From Eubacteriales Family XIII. Incertae Sedis bacterium (GTDB lineage Bacteria > Bacillota > Clostridia > Peptostreptococcales > Anaerovoracaceae): 12,305 nucleotides of DNA. Numbering within the stretch: the stretch's first letter is position 1; each line of letters begins with the position of its first letter. Where the stretch lies: NCBI GenBank assembly GCA_031278255.1, contig JAITKU010000268.1, forward strand, positions 1 to 12,305. Direction: 5' to 3'. Positions 1-7,940 of this stretch are shown in pieces. The translations under genes and the position numbers were made by a program. The notes beneath the pieces were generated by a model. The model saw only the letters and a list, made by a program, of their open reading frames with translations, was not told the DNA's origin and did not search any database.

Positions 1-757
1 TGGACCCCGCCAACATGATTTCCGCGCGCGCCGCATTGTTGTCCGGGTCCCGCGCCACAATCGGACCGTTCACGAGAAGCGACCGGATGCAGGCTTCGAT
101 AAGCCTGTCGGACAAATCCTCGTCGGGAAAGTTCACAAAATAGCGTTCTGTCAGATGCGCGACTATGTCCACGACGCCGCAGCCGGTCTGATAAGGCGAG
201 AGCGTCATGGAGAATTCGGGGTTTAGGATTGCGAATTTGGGGATGAGACATTCACCCCCGGTATAGCGTTTCGACTTGGTTTTGTCGTTCGTGATGCATG
301 AGCCGAATGAGGTTTCGCTGCCCGCTGCCGGTATCGTCAGGACGACGCCGATGGGCAGGGCGTCTTGGAATCTGTTCTTTGGGAAGTAGTAGTCGCGCCA
401 GATGTCGGCGCCCGCGGGCAGCTTAACGCCCGCCGCTATGCCCTTTGCCGTGTCTATCACACTGGCGCCGCCTACGGCAAGCAGAAAATCCACCCCGTTC
501 GCACGGCAGAAATCAATGCCCTCAATGACCCGCGAAAGCAGGGGATTGGGCTTGATTCCGGCAAATTCAACGTAAGGAATGTCGTTTTCCTTCAAGACCC
601 CGATGGTCCGCGCCAAAGGGGCCGGTGCGCTCGATTCGCCGTAATGCAGCAGCATCACCTTTGTCGCCCCGTATCTCGCAAGCGCCGAAGCCAAGGATTC
701 CATCGCGGTTTTGCCAAAGATGACCCTCGATGGACAGTACCATTCAAAATCCAGCAT
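1..757 (-). CDS. Iron-containing alcohol dehydrogenase, 3' end missing
   Basis: Reading the minus strand gives 252 uninterrupted residues from ATG at 757, then the window edge; about a third of a usual 380-390 residue protein is missing. The start follows a GGGAAGGGA ribosome site about eight bases upstream. The N-terminus (MLDFEWYCPSRVIFGK) and GIKPNP at about 67-72 are typical of butanol-dehydrogenase-like group III alcohol dehydrogenases. The NAD(P)-binding motif is GGASVIDTAK at 96-105, with Ala where the family usually has a third Gly. Two of the four metal ligands are visible, Asp197 and His201 in DIVAHLTERYF; the later two histidines would lie beyond the edge. Such enzymes interconvert alcohols and aldehydes with NAD(P)H in the cytosol. 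It is last in the minus-strand cluster, 78 bases after the FAD oxidoreductase, so it may supply aldehyde to, or remove it from, the Mop enzyme. The family is clear; the substrate cannot be read. Confidence 0.9.
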   Translation of the reverse strand, partial: MLDFEWYCPSRVIFGKTAMESLASALARYGATKVMLLHYGESSAPAPLARTIGVLKENDIPYVEFAGIKPNPLLSRVIEGIDFCRANGVDFLLAVGGASVIDTAKGIAAGVKLPAGADIWRDYYFPKNRFQDALPIGVVLTIPAAGSETSFGSCITNDKTKSKRYTGGECLIPKFAILNPEFSMTLSPYQTGCGVVDIVAHLTERYFVNFPDEDLSDRLIEACIRSLLVNGPIVARDPDNNAARAEIMLAGS

Positions 758-786
758 CGCACAATCCCTTCCCGATTTTAAAGACT

Positions 787-818
787 GCCGCAAAGCGCAA
801 CCCTTGCCCGTTTGCGGC
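787..818 (-). terminator. Intercistronic stem-loop, possible partial terminator
   Basis: Between the FAD oxidoreductase stop and the alcohol dehydrogenase ribosome site the minus-strand RNA can fold a perfect 8-bp stem, GCCGCAAA with TTTGCGGC. Inside it is a second 4-bp stem, GCAA with TTGC, around a GGG loop. The stem is followed by AGTCTTTAAAA, which is only a weak U-tract, so it may lower read-through or protect mRNA ends rather than stop transcription fully. I see no separate promoter for the alcohol dehydrogenase in the gap. Confidence 0.45.
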
Positions 819-835
819 GAAGCCCGGTTGACGCG

Positions 836-2353
836 CTATAAGACGACGCCTTGGGATACAAGCAATTCCTGCAACTCTTTTACGTTCTTTTCAAGCTCGC
901 GCGGCGTGATTCTCTTCTTGACGCTGAGGGCCGCCGCCGCGCCCGCGGCTTGCCCCGTAACCATGGTCTGATGCAGATAACGCAGATAAGACGGCCTGTC
1001 CGTGGATACGCTCTTGCCGGCGGCCAGCAGATTGTCGATGTTTCTGGATACGAGAATGCGGTAAGGGAGATCGTATGAGCCACCGTCTTTTGGGAAAGCG
1101 AGGTCCGATTTCACGTTTATCTCTCCGGCCGGCTGCTCCTCCGTATCGAGCGAGGCGATCATGTTCAGCGTATCCATCGAGGCGACGTGATAACCGCCGG
1201 CTTTAAACGAGGACTTCCCTATGGAGTCTTCAAACTTCCGGGCCGCTTCGACGTCGTCGCGCGTGAGCACATAATCGCCGATGATCCGCGGACCTTCTCT
1301 GAGACGCAGTTCATTGCAGGTCCTCGTGATGTACGCGTGTTCGAACCCGGGAACATAGTTCTTGAAAAACCGCCACGCGATTTTGTTTTGACGGCGGCAC
1401 TCGGCCATGCATTTCGTCAGATCCCAAGCGTCGGTCACGAGGGTGTTGTCCACCTGCGAGGAATGCTGGAAATGCGCCTGAATATGCCCGCCTTCACGCG
1501 GGATCAGAAAGAACCCCGCGCCGGAGTAAGGATGCCAGTCGCCGTTTTCGAGCGCTATGTCCCTGAGCTCATAGAAGCCCATCAATTCGCCGAGGCTTTT
1601 TATATCGTGGCACTTGCTGTACCAGTCGAGGACTTCTTCGCGTGTGGTCGCGCCCTCAAACGGAAAGATCAGTTGCTTGAAGGAGAACTGCTCCGGATGA
1701 TTCCTGACATATTGCAATAAGACATCCCAATCGACGCCGTCGACGGTAAAAGCGAGCGTGTGCGGCTGGACCTTTTCACGGTCCACATAATCGATTTCGG
1801 CGCCGGCCTGTATGGCCACATAGCCTTCGCCCGTCGCGTCGATGATGCGGCTGCCCTTGATCTCGATGCGCCCGTTGACATTCTCCACGATGACGCCGTT
1901 CACCGCGTCTTTGTCTTTCAGTACGCCGACGACGAGGGAATCCAGCAAGAGCGTGACCTCGTTTTCGTCTATCATCTCGAAAATCAAGTCCGTCCACCAG
2001 TCGGGGTCGATGTAGGCGAAACTGAATCCCGCCTTGTCGCGCACGGGATAACGCAAAGCCGGCAATGCGTGGTTTTCTTTGTACAAGCGTTGGTACGTCT
2101 CCTCTACGATTCCCGCGACATCACGTTCGCCGCGCGGGTTCCAAAGCCGCGCATACGCGAATCCCGGAGGCCCGGAAACATTCATCTGGCCCCCCAAGGT
2201 CCCCCCTTTTTCTATCAGAAGCGTGTTGGCGCCGACACGGGCCGACGCTATGGCCGCCGCAACGCCGGACGTGCCGCCGCCGCAAACGATGACATCATAC
2301 TCGGTGTCGTAATTGTTGCCGCGCGGCGTATCCTTCAAGGTCACATAGCCCAT
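836..2353 (-). CDS. FAD-dependent oxidoreductase, PF12831-like
   Basis: This is a 505-residue soluble flavoprotein. An N-terminal Rossmann dinucleotide site, GGGTSG at 25-30, is followed by an acidic residue after the second strand (Glu48 in LLIEKGG) that should bind the FAD ribose. The ATG-type flavin motif IIDATGEG lies near residue 170. The C-terminal end has the family closing signature, NLLAAGKSVS then an Arg-containing SYLRYLHQTMVTGQAAGAAAA stretch. No cysteine cluster or membrane segment is visible. The ATG at 2353 follows AAAGGAG, an excellent ribosome site about 10 bases upstream. The gene has its own promoter (2400-2429) and is followed by the alcohol dehydrogenase. PF12831 members act on very varied substrates, so the reaction is not predictable. 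Its placement suggests it takes part in the same oxidation route as the Mop operon. It lacks the HdrA-type iron-sulfur insert. Confidence 0.9.
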   Translation of the reverse strand: MGYVTLKDTPRGNNYDTEYDVIVCGGGTSGVAAAIASARVGANTLLIEKGGTLGGQMNVSGPPGFAYARLWNPRGERDVAGIVEETYQRLYKENHALPALRYPVRDKAGFSFAYIDPDWWTDLIFEMIDENEVTLLLDSLVVGVLKDKDAVNGVIVENVNGRIEIKGSRIIDATGEGYVAIQAGAEIDYVDREKVQPHTLAFTVDGVDWDVLLQYVRNHPEQFSFKQLIFPFEGATTREEVLDWYSKCHDIKSLGELMGFYELRDIALENGDWHPYSGAGFFLIPREGGHIQAHFQHSSQVDNTLVTDAWDLTKCMAECRRQNKIAWRFFKNYVPGFEHAYITRTCNELRLREGPRIIGDYVLTRDDVEAARKFEDSIGKSSFKAGGYHVASMDTLNMIASLDTEEQPAGEINVKSDLAFPKDGGSYDLPYRILVSRNIDNLLAAGKSVSTDRPSYLRYLHQTMVTGQAAGAAAALSVKKRITPRELEKNVKELQELLVSQGVVL

Positions 2354-2399
2354 TTCTTAAAAACTCCTTTCACCGCTCACGTTTATCCGCATCTGCTTT

Positions 2400-2429
2400 A
2401 TTATAATTCGGGCCAAGTCTCGATTACAA
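2400..2429 (-). promoter_or_regulatory. Sigma-A-like promoter of the FAD oxidoreductase unit
   Basis: On the minus strand a TTGTAA -35 box (2424-2429) and a perfect TATAAT -10 box (2400-2405) are separated by 18 bases. Initiation near 2393 would give a leader of about 40 bases ending in the AAAGGAG site. The layout matches that of the mop promoter base for base in spacing, which makes an internal promoter in the cluster credible. Confidence 0.65.
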
Positions 2430-2436
2430 TTCGAAA
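2425..2436 (-). promoter_or_regulatory. Shared regulator box, copy 1
   Basis: The plus-strand 12-mer TACAATTCGAAA here is identical to that at 8005-8016. In both cases it covers the -35 hexamer and the bases just upstream, at the same distance from TATAAT. The TTCGAA core is palindromic. It is inferred to be a binding site for the LysR-type protein encoded at 8178-9071; no direct evidence of binding is available. Confidence 0.45.
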
Positions 2437-2448
2437 AACCGCCTTTAT

Positions 2449-2544
2449 TTATTCTACAAACGAATACATGCCGAACGCATTGCCGCAGCCGCAAAAACCC
2501 GCGTTCCCCGAGGCGCCGAATCCGACGAGCGAAGCGATATGCAT
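2449..2544 (-). CDS. Possible 31-residue Gly/Cys-rich peptide
   Basis: A short reading frame starts at ATG 2544, after GGAG with a nine-base spacer, and ends at TAA 2449-2451. The peptide is rich in Gly, Ala, Phe and Asn and has a CGCGN centre, with MHIASLVGFGASG as its N-terminal part. It begins 28 bases after the stop of the four-cysteine redox gene and ends just before the next promoter, so it would be the last gene of the mop transcript. I do not recognise the family. It could be a real small protein, a peptide precursor, or a chance frame in leftover sequence. Confidence 0.3.
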   Translation of the reverse strand: MHIASLVGFGASGNAGFCGCGNAFGMYSFVE

Positions 2545-2572
2545 GACGCGGCGCTCCGGGTTTTCCGCCGGA

Positions 2573-2767
2573 TTATTTGTCCTCCAACGCGTATTCCACC
2601 TCGGCCATGCGCCCGCGCACCAACTCTTCGGGCAGATAGATTTGGCCGCATTCGGGGCAACGCAAGGTCTCCGTGCTGAAGCTCCTCCCCATATACGTGA
2701 AATCCGTGCGAAAGGTTTTGAGTTTGACCTTGCATGGATTACAAATCGGGATCGACTTTTCGGCCAT
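2573..2767 (-). CDS. DVU_1557-like small four-cysteine redox/zinc-ribbon protein
   Basis: The protein has 64 residues with two CxxC pairs, CNPC at 9-12 and CPEC at 37-40, which should hold one metal (zinc or a rubredoxin-like iron) or act as a thiol pair. Its ending, IYLPEELVRGRMAEVEYALEDK in part, is characteristic of the small family next to Mop-type aldehyde oxidoreductases (DVU_1557 in Desulfovibrio vulgaris). I chose the ATG at 2767 because GGAGG lies nine bases upstream. An in-frame ATG at 2788 would add seven residues (MCRRKCG), but that ATG lies upstream of the GGAGG. The gene overlaps the 3' end of the preceding gene by 29 bases, which implies translational coupling. The role is not established; electron transfer or cofactor handling for the partner proteins is the best guess. 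Confidence 0.8.
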   Translation of the reverse strand: MAEKSIPICNPCKVKLKTFRTDFTYMGRSFSTETLRCPECGQIYLPEELVRGRMAEVEYALEDK

Positions 2768-5009
2768 TCCACATTTCCTCCGGCACAATGCGCATCCGAT
2801 GCCCGTAAACCCCCGTCACGCGGAACCTGCCGTTTTCCGACGCGTATCGCACCCAAAGCGTCAGATTTCCAATCATATGGAAGCCGCATTTCTCCCCGGT
2901 TTCGGGAAAGAGCACCGTGCGTCCCCCGCGCTCACAAAACAGGACAACCTCTCGCACATCCTCTTCCAAGATGTGGTCGTTGGATATCCGTGCGCGAAGC
3001 GCATCGGAAAGGATAAGGGCATCGTCGCCGTGCGGAGAATCCGATCCGCCTTCTCCCCAAAATCCGCGCAAGGCCAAGGTCTTCAGCCGTTCTCTGTTCC
3101 GGCGGCGGTCGCTTTGCCCCGGCGCCATACGGTCCGCCTCTCCGAGGTCGAAAAGCACGTCGAGGATATGCAGGCAGGGTTTCCCGGCCCCGGCAAATAT
3201 ATCTCGGCAGTTGGAGCAATACGCGATATAGGGAAGCGGGCTCCGCGCGATGCGGCGGCCGATCTGAAAATTCGCGAAATCCGGATTTGCGATGGATATA
3301 TGGCCGCCCCAGCTGCAGCAGCCCGAAGCGTCCTTCGCCTGCGACGGTTCTTCGATGGCATAGCCGGCATTTTTCGCCAAGGCACGCACGGCCCGGCGAA
3401 GGCTGTCGTCGTTGCGTGCGGCACACGGAGCAAAGATGGCGCAGGCCTCGCCGGTTGCCGCACGCCGAGGCCGAAAACCCGCATCGGCCATCATGGACAG
3501 CAGGGAGAATGTCTTCATGGAAGGGATCCATTGCGCGAACATCTTCGTGCAGGTGGGACATGCGGTGATCACGGCCGGCTTGCCGAGCGCCATCCAGTCG
3601 CCATGAAGGGATTCCAAAGCCACCCGCGACTCGTCTTCTCTTCCCGCCCAGAACGCCGGGGCGCCGCAGCAACTCAGCCACAAGGCCGTGTCGGGATTTT
3701 TTTCGAGAAGCCAAGAATAGCTCTCGAGCACGTATTCCGGATTGCTTGCCCCGAGTTGACAGCCGGGAAAGAAAACAAATGCGCAGGCGCTGCGGCCGGG
3801 CGCGAATTTGCGTTCACGGGCGTGCGCGCCCATCGCATGTCGCATATCCGAGATCCAAAAATCATGGTAGGCCCACGACCACTTTTTTGCGCGCTGCAGA
3901 GCCTGTCTTCCATTGCGTATGAAGCCGCATGGATCAAGGCCGCGCGGACAGGCGTCTTTGCAGGCGCCGCAGAGGTTGCAGCTCCCCGTCATGCGCTTGG
4001 CAAAGGTGTCCCCGCCGAAAAGGCCGCCCGGGTGGATCGTGCAGTATATGTCCTCCGCTATGCGCGGCGGCGTTTTTTTGTAATACCGCATGAAATCGCA
4101 GCGCAGTTTACATGCGTCGCAAACGCAGCGCAGGCAGCGTTTCGCCTCAGAGACCGCATCCTCTCTCGAAAGGTCTTCATGCGCGGGAGGGAAGCACGGG
4201 GCTCGGTCCGAACGCGTCGGATCGATGCGCGCCTTCGTTTTTGCGGCTTTCGGCGCTTTTCGCATGACGGCGGTCTTCAAGTACCGCTCAATGAATGTGA
4301 ACGCTTTCATGCCGTCCGCGATTGCCCCCGCAGGGTCTGTGCCGCAGAGCATGCCTCCCAAAAAAACGCCCGGGGCTTCGGACGGCGCGAACCCGGCCGT
4401 CCCCGGCCTCATCCCAAAGGAATCGCCTTCTCTCCCGGTCGCGATGAGAACGGCGTCCGCATCGATTTCGAAGAGACTCTTTATTTCCACATGCGCCTTG
4501 AGTTCGTAGCGCACGTTTGCGAAACTCCGTTCGATATCCCGCAAGAAAATCTCCCGTGGAAGGAGTTCCCACAGCCGCCCGCCGATCCGCCCCTCCTTTT
4601 CAAAAATCGTCACATCGTAATTGTTCGACGCAAAGCGAAGCGCACAGGACAAGCCGCACGGGCCGGCGCCGATGATCGCGATGCGCTGCTTTTTCTTCGG
4701 AACATTGTATTTGTTCGGCGCCCTCCTGTCGGTAAACGCCACGACCGCCCGCTCAAGCGCGGGCAGCCGGACGGCTTCATCCAATTCGGTCCTCGGGCAA
4801 ACCGGACGGCAAGGCGCGCCGCAAAGCCGGGAAACAATATCCGGAAAGTTCACTTTATCCCTGAAAGCGCGGTAAGCCGCCGTGAAGTTGCCCTGTGCGA
4901 TTTTGGCCGTAAAGTCGAGGACATCCAACCCGAACGGGCAGGCCGCGGTGCAGAAAGGCGGCTCCGTTTCAAGGCATTCTTGTTGAATGTGGAGTTTTTC
5001 TTTCAGCAC
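2739..5009 (-). CDS. Flavin/dicluster/CCG-domain electron-transfer protein, DVU_1558-like
   Basis: A cytosolic multi-cofactor protein of 756 residues. Numbering from GTG 5009: a GltD-like N-terminal iron-sulfur domain has Cys12, 20, 24 and Cys63, 67, 71. A Rossmann FAD site, GAGPCG, is at 114-119 with Glu137 after it, and an IATG motif lies near 190. A ferredoxin-like region follows, with CLRCVCDACKLRC near 292-304 and CNLCGACKDACP near 344-355. Then come two HdrB-type cysteine motifs, CX29CCX35CX2C and CX34CCX32CX2C. The family is usually named pyridine nucleotide-disulfide oxidoreductase/dicluster-binding protein. The second Rossmann domain that binds NAD(P)H in GltD is absent here. GTG 5009 has GAGG seven bases upstream; GTG 5015 is possible but abuts that site. 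It starts 39 bases after mop and probably takes electrons from Mop, which has no FAD domain. The final acceptor is unknown. Confidence 0.88.
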   Translation of the reverse strand: MLKEKLHIQQECLETEPPFCTAACPFGLDVLDFTAKIAQGNFTAAYRAFRDKVNFPDIVSRLCGAPCRPVCPRTELDEAVRLPALERAVVAFTDRRAPNKYNVPKKKQRIAIIGAGPCGLSCALRFASNNYDVTIFEKEGRIGGRLWELLPREIFLRDIERSFANVRYELKAHVEIKSLFEIDADAVLIATGREGDSFGMRPGTAGFAPSEAPGVFLGGMLCGTDPAGAIADGMKAFTFIERYLKTAVMRKAPKAAKTKARIDPTRSDRAPCFPPAHEDLSREDAVSEAKRCLRCVCDACKLRCDFMRYYKKTPPRIAEDIYCTIHPGGLFGGDTFAKRMTGSCNLCGACKDACPRGLDPCGFIRNGRQALQRAKKWSWAYHDFWISDMRHAMGAHARERKFAPGRSACAFVFFPGCQLGASNPEYVLESYSWLLEKNPDTALWLSCCGAPAFWAGREDESRVALESLHGDWMALGKPAVITACPTCTKMFAQWIPSMKTFSLLSMMADAGFRPRRAATGEACAIFAPCAARNDDSLRRAVRALAKNAGYAIEEPSQAKDASGCCSWGGHISIANPDFANFQIGRRIARSPLPYIAYCSNCRDIFAGAGKPCLHILDVLFDLGEADRMAPGQSDRRRNRERLKTLALRGFWGEGGSDSPHGDDALILSDALRARISNDHILEEDVREVVLFCERGGRTVLFPETGEKCGFHMIGNLTLWVRYASENGRFRVTGVYGHRMRIVPEEMWNGRKVDPDL

Positions 5010-5048
5010 CTGCACACCTCAAATGCGCGGATACATCCGCCCTTTGCG

Positions 5049-7904
5049 TCAGATCGGATTTGCCACGATTTCTTCCAATGCTTCTATCAGTTCCGTCCCC
5101 AGAAAGTACCGTTCGGGCGGGACCGGTTTTTCGCCCCTTGCCAATCCGTCGAGCCCCGCCTTGACCTTTTCCGGTTTTGCGGGGATATCGTAAATCCTTA
5201 CGCCGCAGGCGTTTGCAATCGCGTTGATGACAGCGGCGTGGCTCGAGGACTGAAAGCCTTCGGGACAGCCCGACGAGCCGAAAACATTCGTGTCCCTGGG
5301 AAAGTCCTCAATGTGGATCAGACGCATATCGTCCGGCGTATCCGAGGCGGTCGGCACCCCGCAGGTCGCGTGGTTCGGATGCTTCATCGTATCGGAAAAA
5401 TCCTCGGAAAGCGCAAAGCCTATGCCTTTGCCGATGCCGCCGTAGCACTGCCCGGCCACCGACTGCGGATTGCCCACCCTGCCGATGTCGGCCACGCATG
5501 TGAAGCGCAGGACCTTGGTTTTGCCCGTCGACGTATCCACCTCCACCTCCGCCATAAAGAACATGTAATTGTATACGGGGATGTGGTCGCCATGCCCCTT
5601 GTTGAACTCGACGGGAACGAGGTCTTCCATGCCCATGTTTGAATGTTGGTATTCGTATTTTGTCGGGATGCCTTCGCCCAGCATCTCCTTGTGGGTCCGG
5701 AATGTGCCGTCCGGTTTTTTCATCGCTTCGATCAGCAAATCCGCGCAGCGTTTTGTCGCGTTGGAGTTCATATAGTGCGAACGGCTGGAAGCCGCGGCGC
5801 CGCTGTTGGGGCAGTATTTGCTGTCATTTTGGACGAGGTGGATATCTCCCGGCGTCACGCCCAAGGGTTTTAAGGCCTCCAGCGTGACCATCAGGGAGCC
5901 GATGTCCCCGCCTTGGCCCAAGTCCTCCCAGGTATCGTATTTGTTGATTTTGCCGTCCGGCATCAATTCGAGCGCTATGGTCGCCACGTCGAAATTGCCG
6001 ACGGAAGATGCGTAACCGCCCCATGAAAGGCCGACGCCCCTTCTTTTCTCGGGGGTGTCGGCGGCCTTTGCTTCCGCAACGGCCTGCTCGTACAAGGGGC
6101 GCATTTTCAACATGATCGCTTCCATCGGGTAGCCGCGATACGGATAGCCGCTGGAATTCGTTTCGCTTCGACTTCTTGCGATATTCTTGAAACGGAACGC
6201 AAAGGGATCGATGCCGGCTTTTTCGGCGAGCATGTCCATCATCGACTCGCAGACCAGATAGGCCTGCGGGGAACCAAAGCCGCAGAACGCCGTCCCAAAG
6301 CAGTTGTTTGTGTTCCACATGCGGCCAAGGGTCGCCATTTGCGGGATATGGTACGGATAAAAGCTGAAACGCACCGTTCGTTCGAGCAGGTATTCCGCTT
6401 CGCGGTAAGCGCCGTGATCCAGCGAGATATCGAGCATGGCCCCCGTAATCTTCCCGTTCTCGTCGCATCCGAGCTTCGCGTTGGAAAACCCGGCGCTGCG
6501 TTTTCCGGAAAAGAACATATGCTCCAAATAGCTCAGATGCAGGACGACGGGAAGCCCGGTCGCCATGGTGCAAGCCGCCGATATCGCATAGCTTCCCGGG
6601 TTGATGGACCACCCGAAGCTGCCTCCCGACGGGTTTGTGATGATGCGGATTTTTTCATCCGGATAACCGAGAGCAACGCCAATCGCTTCGATATTGCCGT
6701 AGATGTTTTGCGATTTGCACTGGATGGTCAGGCAATCGTCTTCGTCCCAATACGACTCAACGATATCCCCTTCAATCGACAGATGGGGCTGTGGCGTCGT
6801 ATAGAAGCTGCCCTCCACGGAATAGGCCGAGGCGTCGATTCGCTCGTCCACGGCGGAGGGGCATTCCTCTCCGATGCCTTTCAGCTTTGGGACGGCGTTG
6901 ATCAGATTCGGAATGCCGTCGTGCACGGATACGGCGCCCGGCAAAACCGCATCAAGAAGGTTTGTATACGCGGGCAGTGGTTCTATTTCCAACCTTATCT
7001 TTTCAAGCGCCGCACGGGCATGTTCTTCGGTGTCCGCCACGACGGCGCCGATGGCGTCCCCGATGCGCACGATTTTCCGATCACAGAAGATCGTGCGCAG
7101 CGGGGATTTTGTGGATGTGCGGCCCCTGACGCCGTGCAAGGCCATGAGGTTCGTTCCCCGGATATCGCCGGCGGTGACGACCTTGATCACGCCCGGCATG
7201 GCCTCGGCTTCGGAAACGTCCAAGGTCTTGATCCGTGCGTGATGCGTGATCCTTGGTTGAATCATGACCGCATGCGAGGTCCCGCGCGGCATCTTAAGCG
7301 CGATGTCGTCGCCAAAATCCGTCAGCCCCGTGACCTTTCCGAGCGCCGTTGGCCGAACGATGGGCTTGCCGTAGTATTCGCCCGGCGCCTGTTCCTCCGG
7401 CATGATATCTTCGATCCGCGCATCCCCCCGCATCACCCTTGCCGCGTCCATGACCGCGTCCGTGATCTGTTTGTAGCCCGTACAACGGCAAATGTTGCGA
7501 TGCTTCGTGAACCAATCCCGTACCTCTTCGCGCGAGGGGCTTGCGTTTTCGTTGAGCAGCGCGTAGGCGGATACGATAAAACCGGGCGAACAAAAGCCGC
7601 ATTGCACGGCGCCATCGTTCATGAAGGCCACCTGCAAGGGGTGCGGATGCTGTGGGCTGCCGATGCCTTCTATCGTCGTGATCTCGCTGTATTCTTCAAC
7701 GGCGGAAATCTTTTTTACGCAGGAACGAATCGGTTTCCCGTTCAGGATGACGGTGCACGCGCCGCAGACGCCGCTCCCGCATCCCACCTTCACGCCCGTC
7801 AGCCCGATTCTGCGAAGCACGTCCGCCAAGGTGTCCTTCTCGGGGTCGCACACGAACATGCGATCCACGCCATTGATCCTCATCGTAAGCTTCCTGAATT
7901 TCAT
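5049..7904 (-). CDS. Molybdopterin-dependent aldehyde oxidoreductase, Mop/DVU_1559 type
   Basis: This 951-residue xanthine-oxidase-family enzyme is collinear with the Desulfovibrio gigas aldehyde oxidoreductase as I remember it. The plant-ferredoxin-type [2Fe-2S] cluster has Cys42, 47, 50 and 62; the second cluster has Cys102, 105, 139 and 141 (CRCTGY). The molybdenum domain follows directly with no FAD domain, as in D. gigas Mop. GGSFG and GQGGDIG cofactor loops are present, and Glu882 in GCPEGFQSS aligns with the catalytic Glu869. The usual AFRGFG/AFRGYG loop reads AFCGFG here. A tail of about 28 residues extends beyond the D. gigas end. The expected reaction is aldehyde plus water to carboxylate, with electrons leaving through the iron-sulfur clusters, but an N-heterocycle hydroxylase cannot be excluded. 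ATG 7904 has GAGGTG five bases upstream; ATG 7883, with AGGAAG, would remove seven residues and is a fair alternative. Confidence 0.92.
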   Translation of the reverse strand: MKFRKLTMRINGVDRMFVCDPEKDTLADVLRRIGLTGVKVGCGSGVCGACTVILNGKPIRSCVKKISAVEEYSEITTIEGIGSPQHPHPLQVAFMNDGAVQCGFCSPGFIVSAYALLNENASPSREEVRDWFTKHRNICRCTGYKQITDAVMDAARVMRGDARIEDIMPEEQAPGEYYGKPIVRPTALGKVTGLTDFGDDIALKMPRGTSHAVMIQPRITHHARIKTLDVSEAEAMPGVIKVVTAGDIRGTNLMALHGVRGRTSTKSPLRTIFCDRKIVRIGDAIGAVVADTEEHARAALEKIRLEIEPLPAYTNLLDAVLPGAVSVHDGIPNLINAVPKLKGIGEECPSAVDERIDASAYSVEGSFYTTPQPHLSIEGDIVESYWDEDDCLTIQCKSQNIYGNIEAIGVALGYPDEKIRIITNPSGGSFGWSINPGSYAISAACTMATGLPVVLHLSYLEHMFFSGKRSAGFSNAKLGCDENGKITGAMLDISLDHGAYREAEYLLERTVRFSFYPYHIPQMATLGRMWNTNNCFGTAFCGFGSPQAYLVCESMMDMLAEKAGIDPFAFRFKNIARSRSETNSSGYPYRGYPMEAIMLKMRPLYEQAVAEAKAADTPEKRRGVGLSWGGYASSVGNFDVATIALELMPDGKINKYDTWEDLGQGGDIGSLMVTLEALKPLGVTPGDIHLVQNDSKYCPNSGAAASSRSHYMNSNATKRCADLLIEAMKKPDGTFRTHKEMLGEGIPTKYEYQHSNMGMEDLVPVEFNKGHGDHIPVYNYMFFMAEVEVDTSTGKTKVLRFTCVADIGRVGNPQSVAGQCYGGIGKGIGFALSEDFSDTMKHPNHATCGVPTASDTPDDMRLIHIEDFPRDTNVFGSSGCPEGFQSSSHAAVINAIANACGVRIYDIPAKPEKVKAGLDGLARGEKPVPPERYFLGTELIEALEEIVANPI

Positions 7905-7940
7905 CGAAACACCTCATCCTTCTTAACGAATCGCAAACCA

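Noticed and set aside
1760..3016. A 418-codon open frame on the plus strand
   Set aside because: It runs antisense across the FAD oxidoreductase, an intergenic promoter region and the small redox gene; no family resemblance or good ribosome site.
4073..4079. A run of seven A on the minus strand inside the dicluster gene, as a possible frameshift site
   Set aside because: The frame continues intact through YYKKTPP into conserved cysteine motifs, and no alternative frame product or downstream stimulator is evident.
2673..5642. A 989-codon open frame on the plus strand
   Set aside because: It lies antisense to the dicluster and mop genes, whose motifs and ribosome sites are clear. Its translation is rich in Arg, Ala, Gly and His with no recognisable domain. 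High GC in third positions explains the lack of stops.
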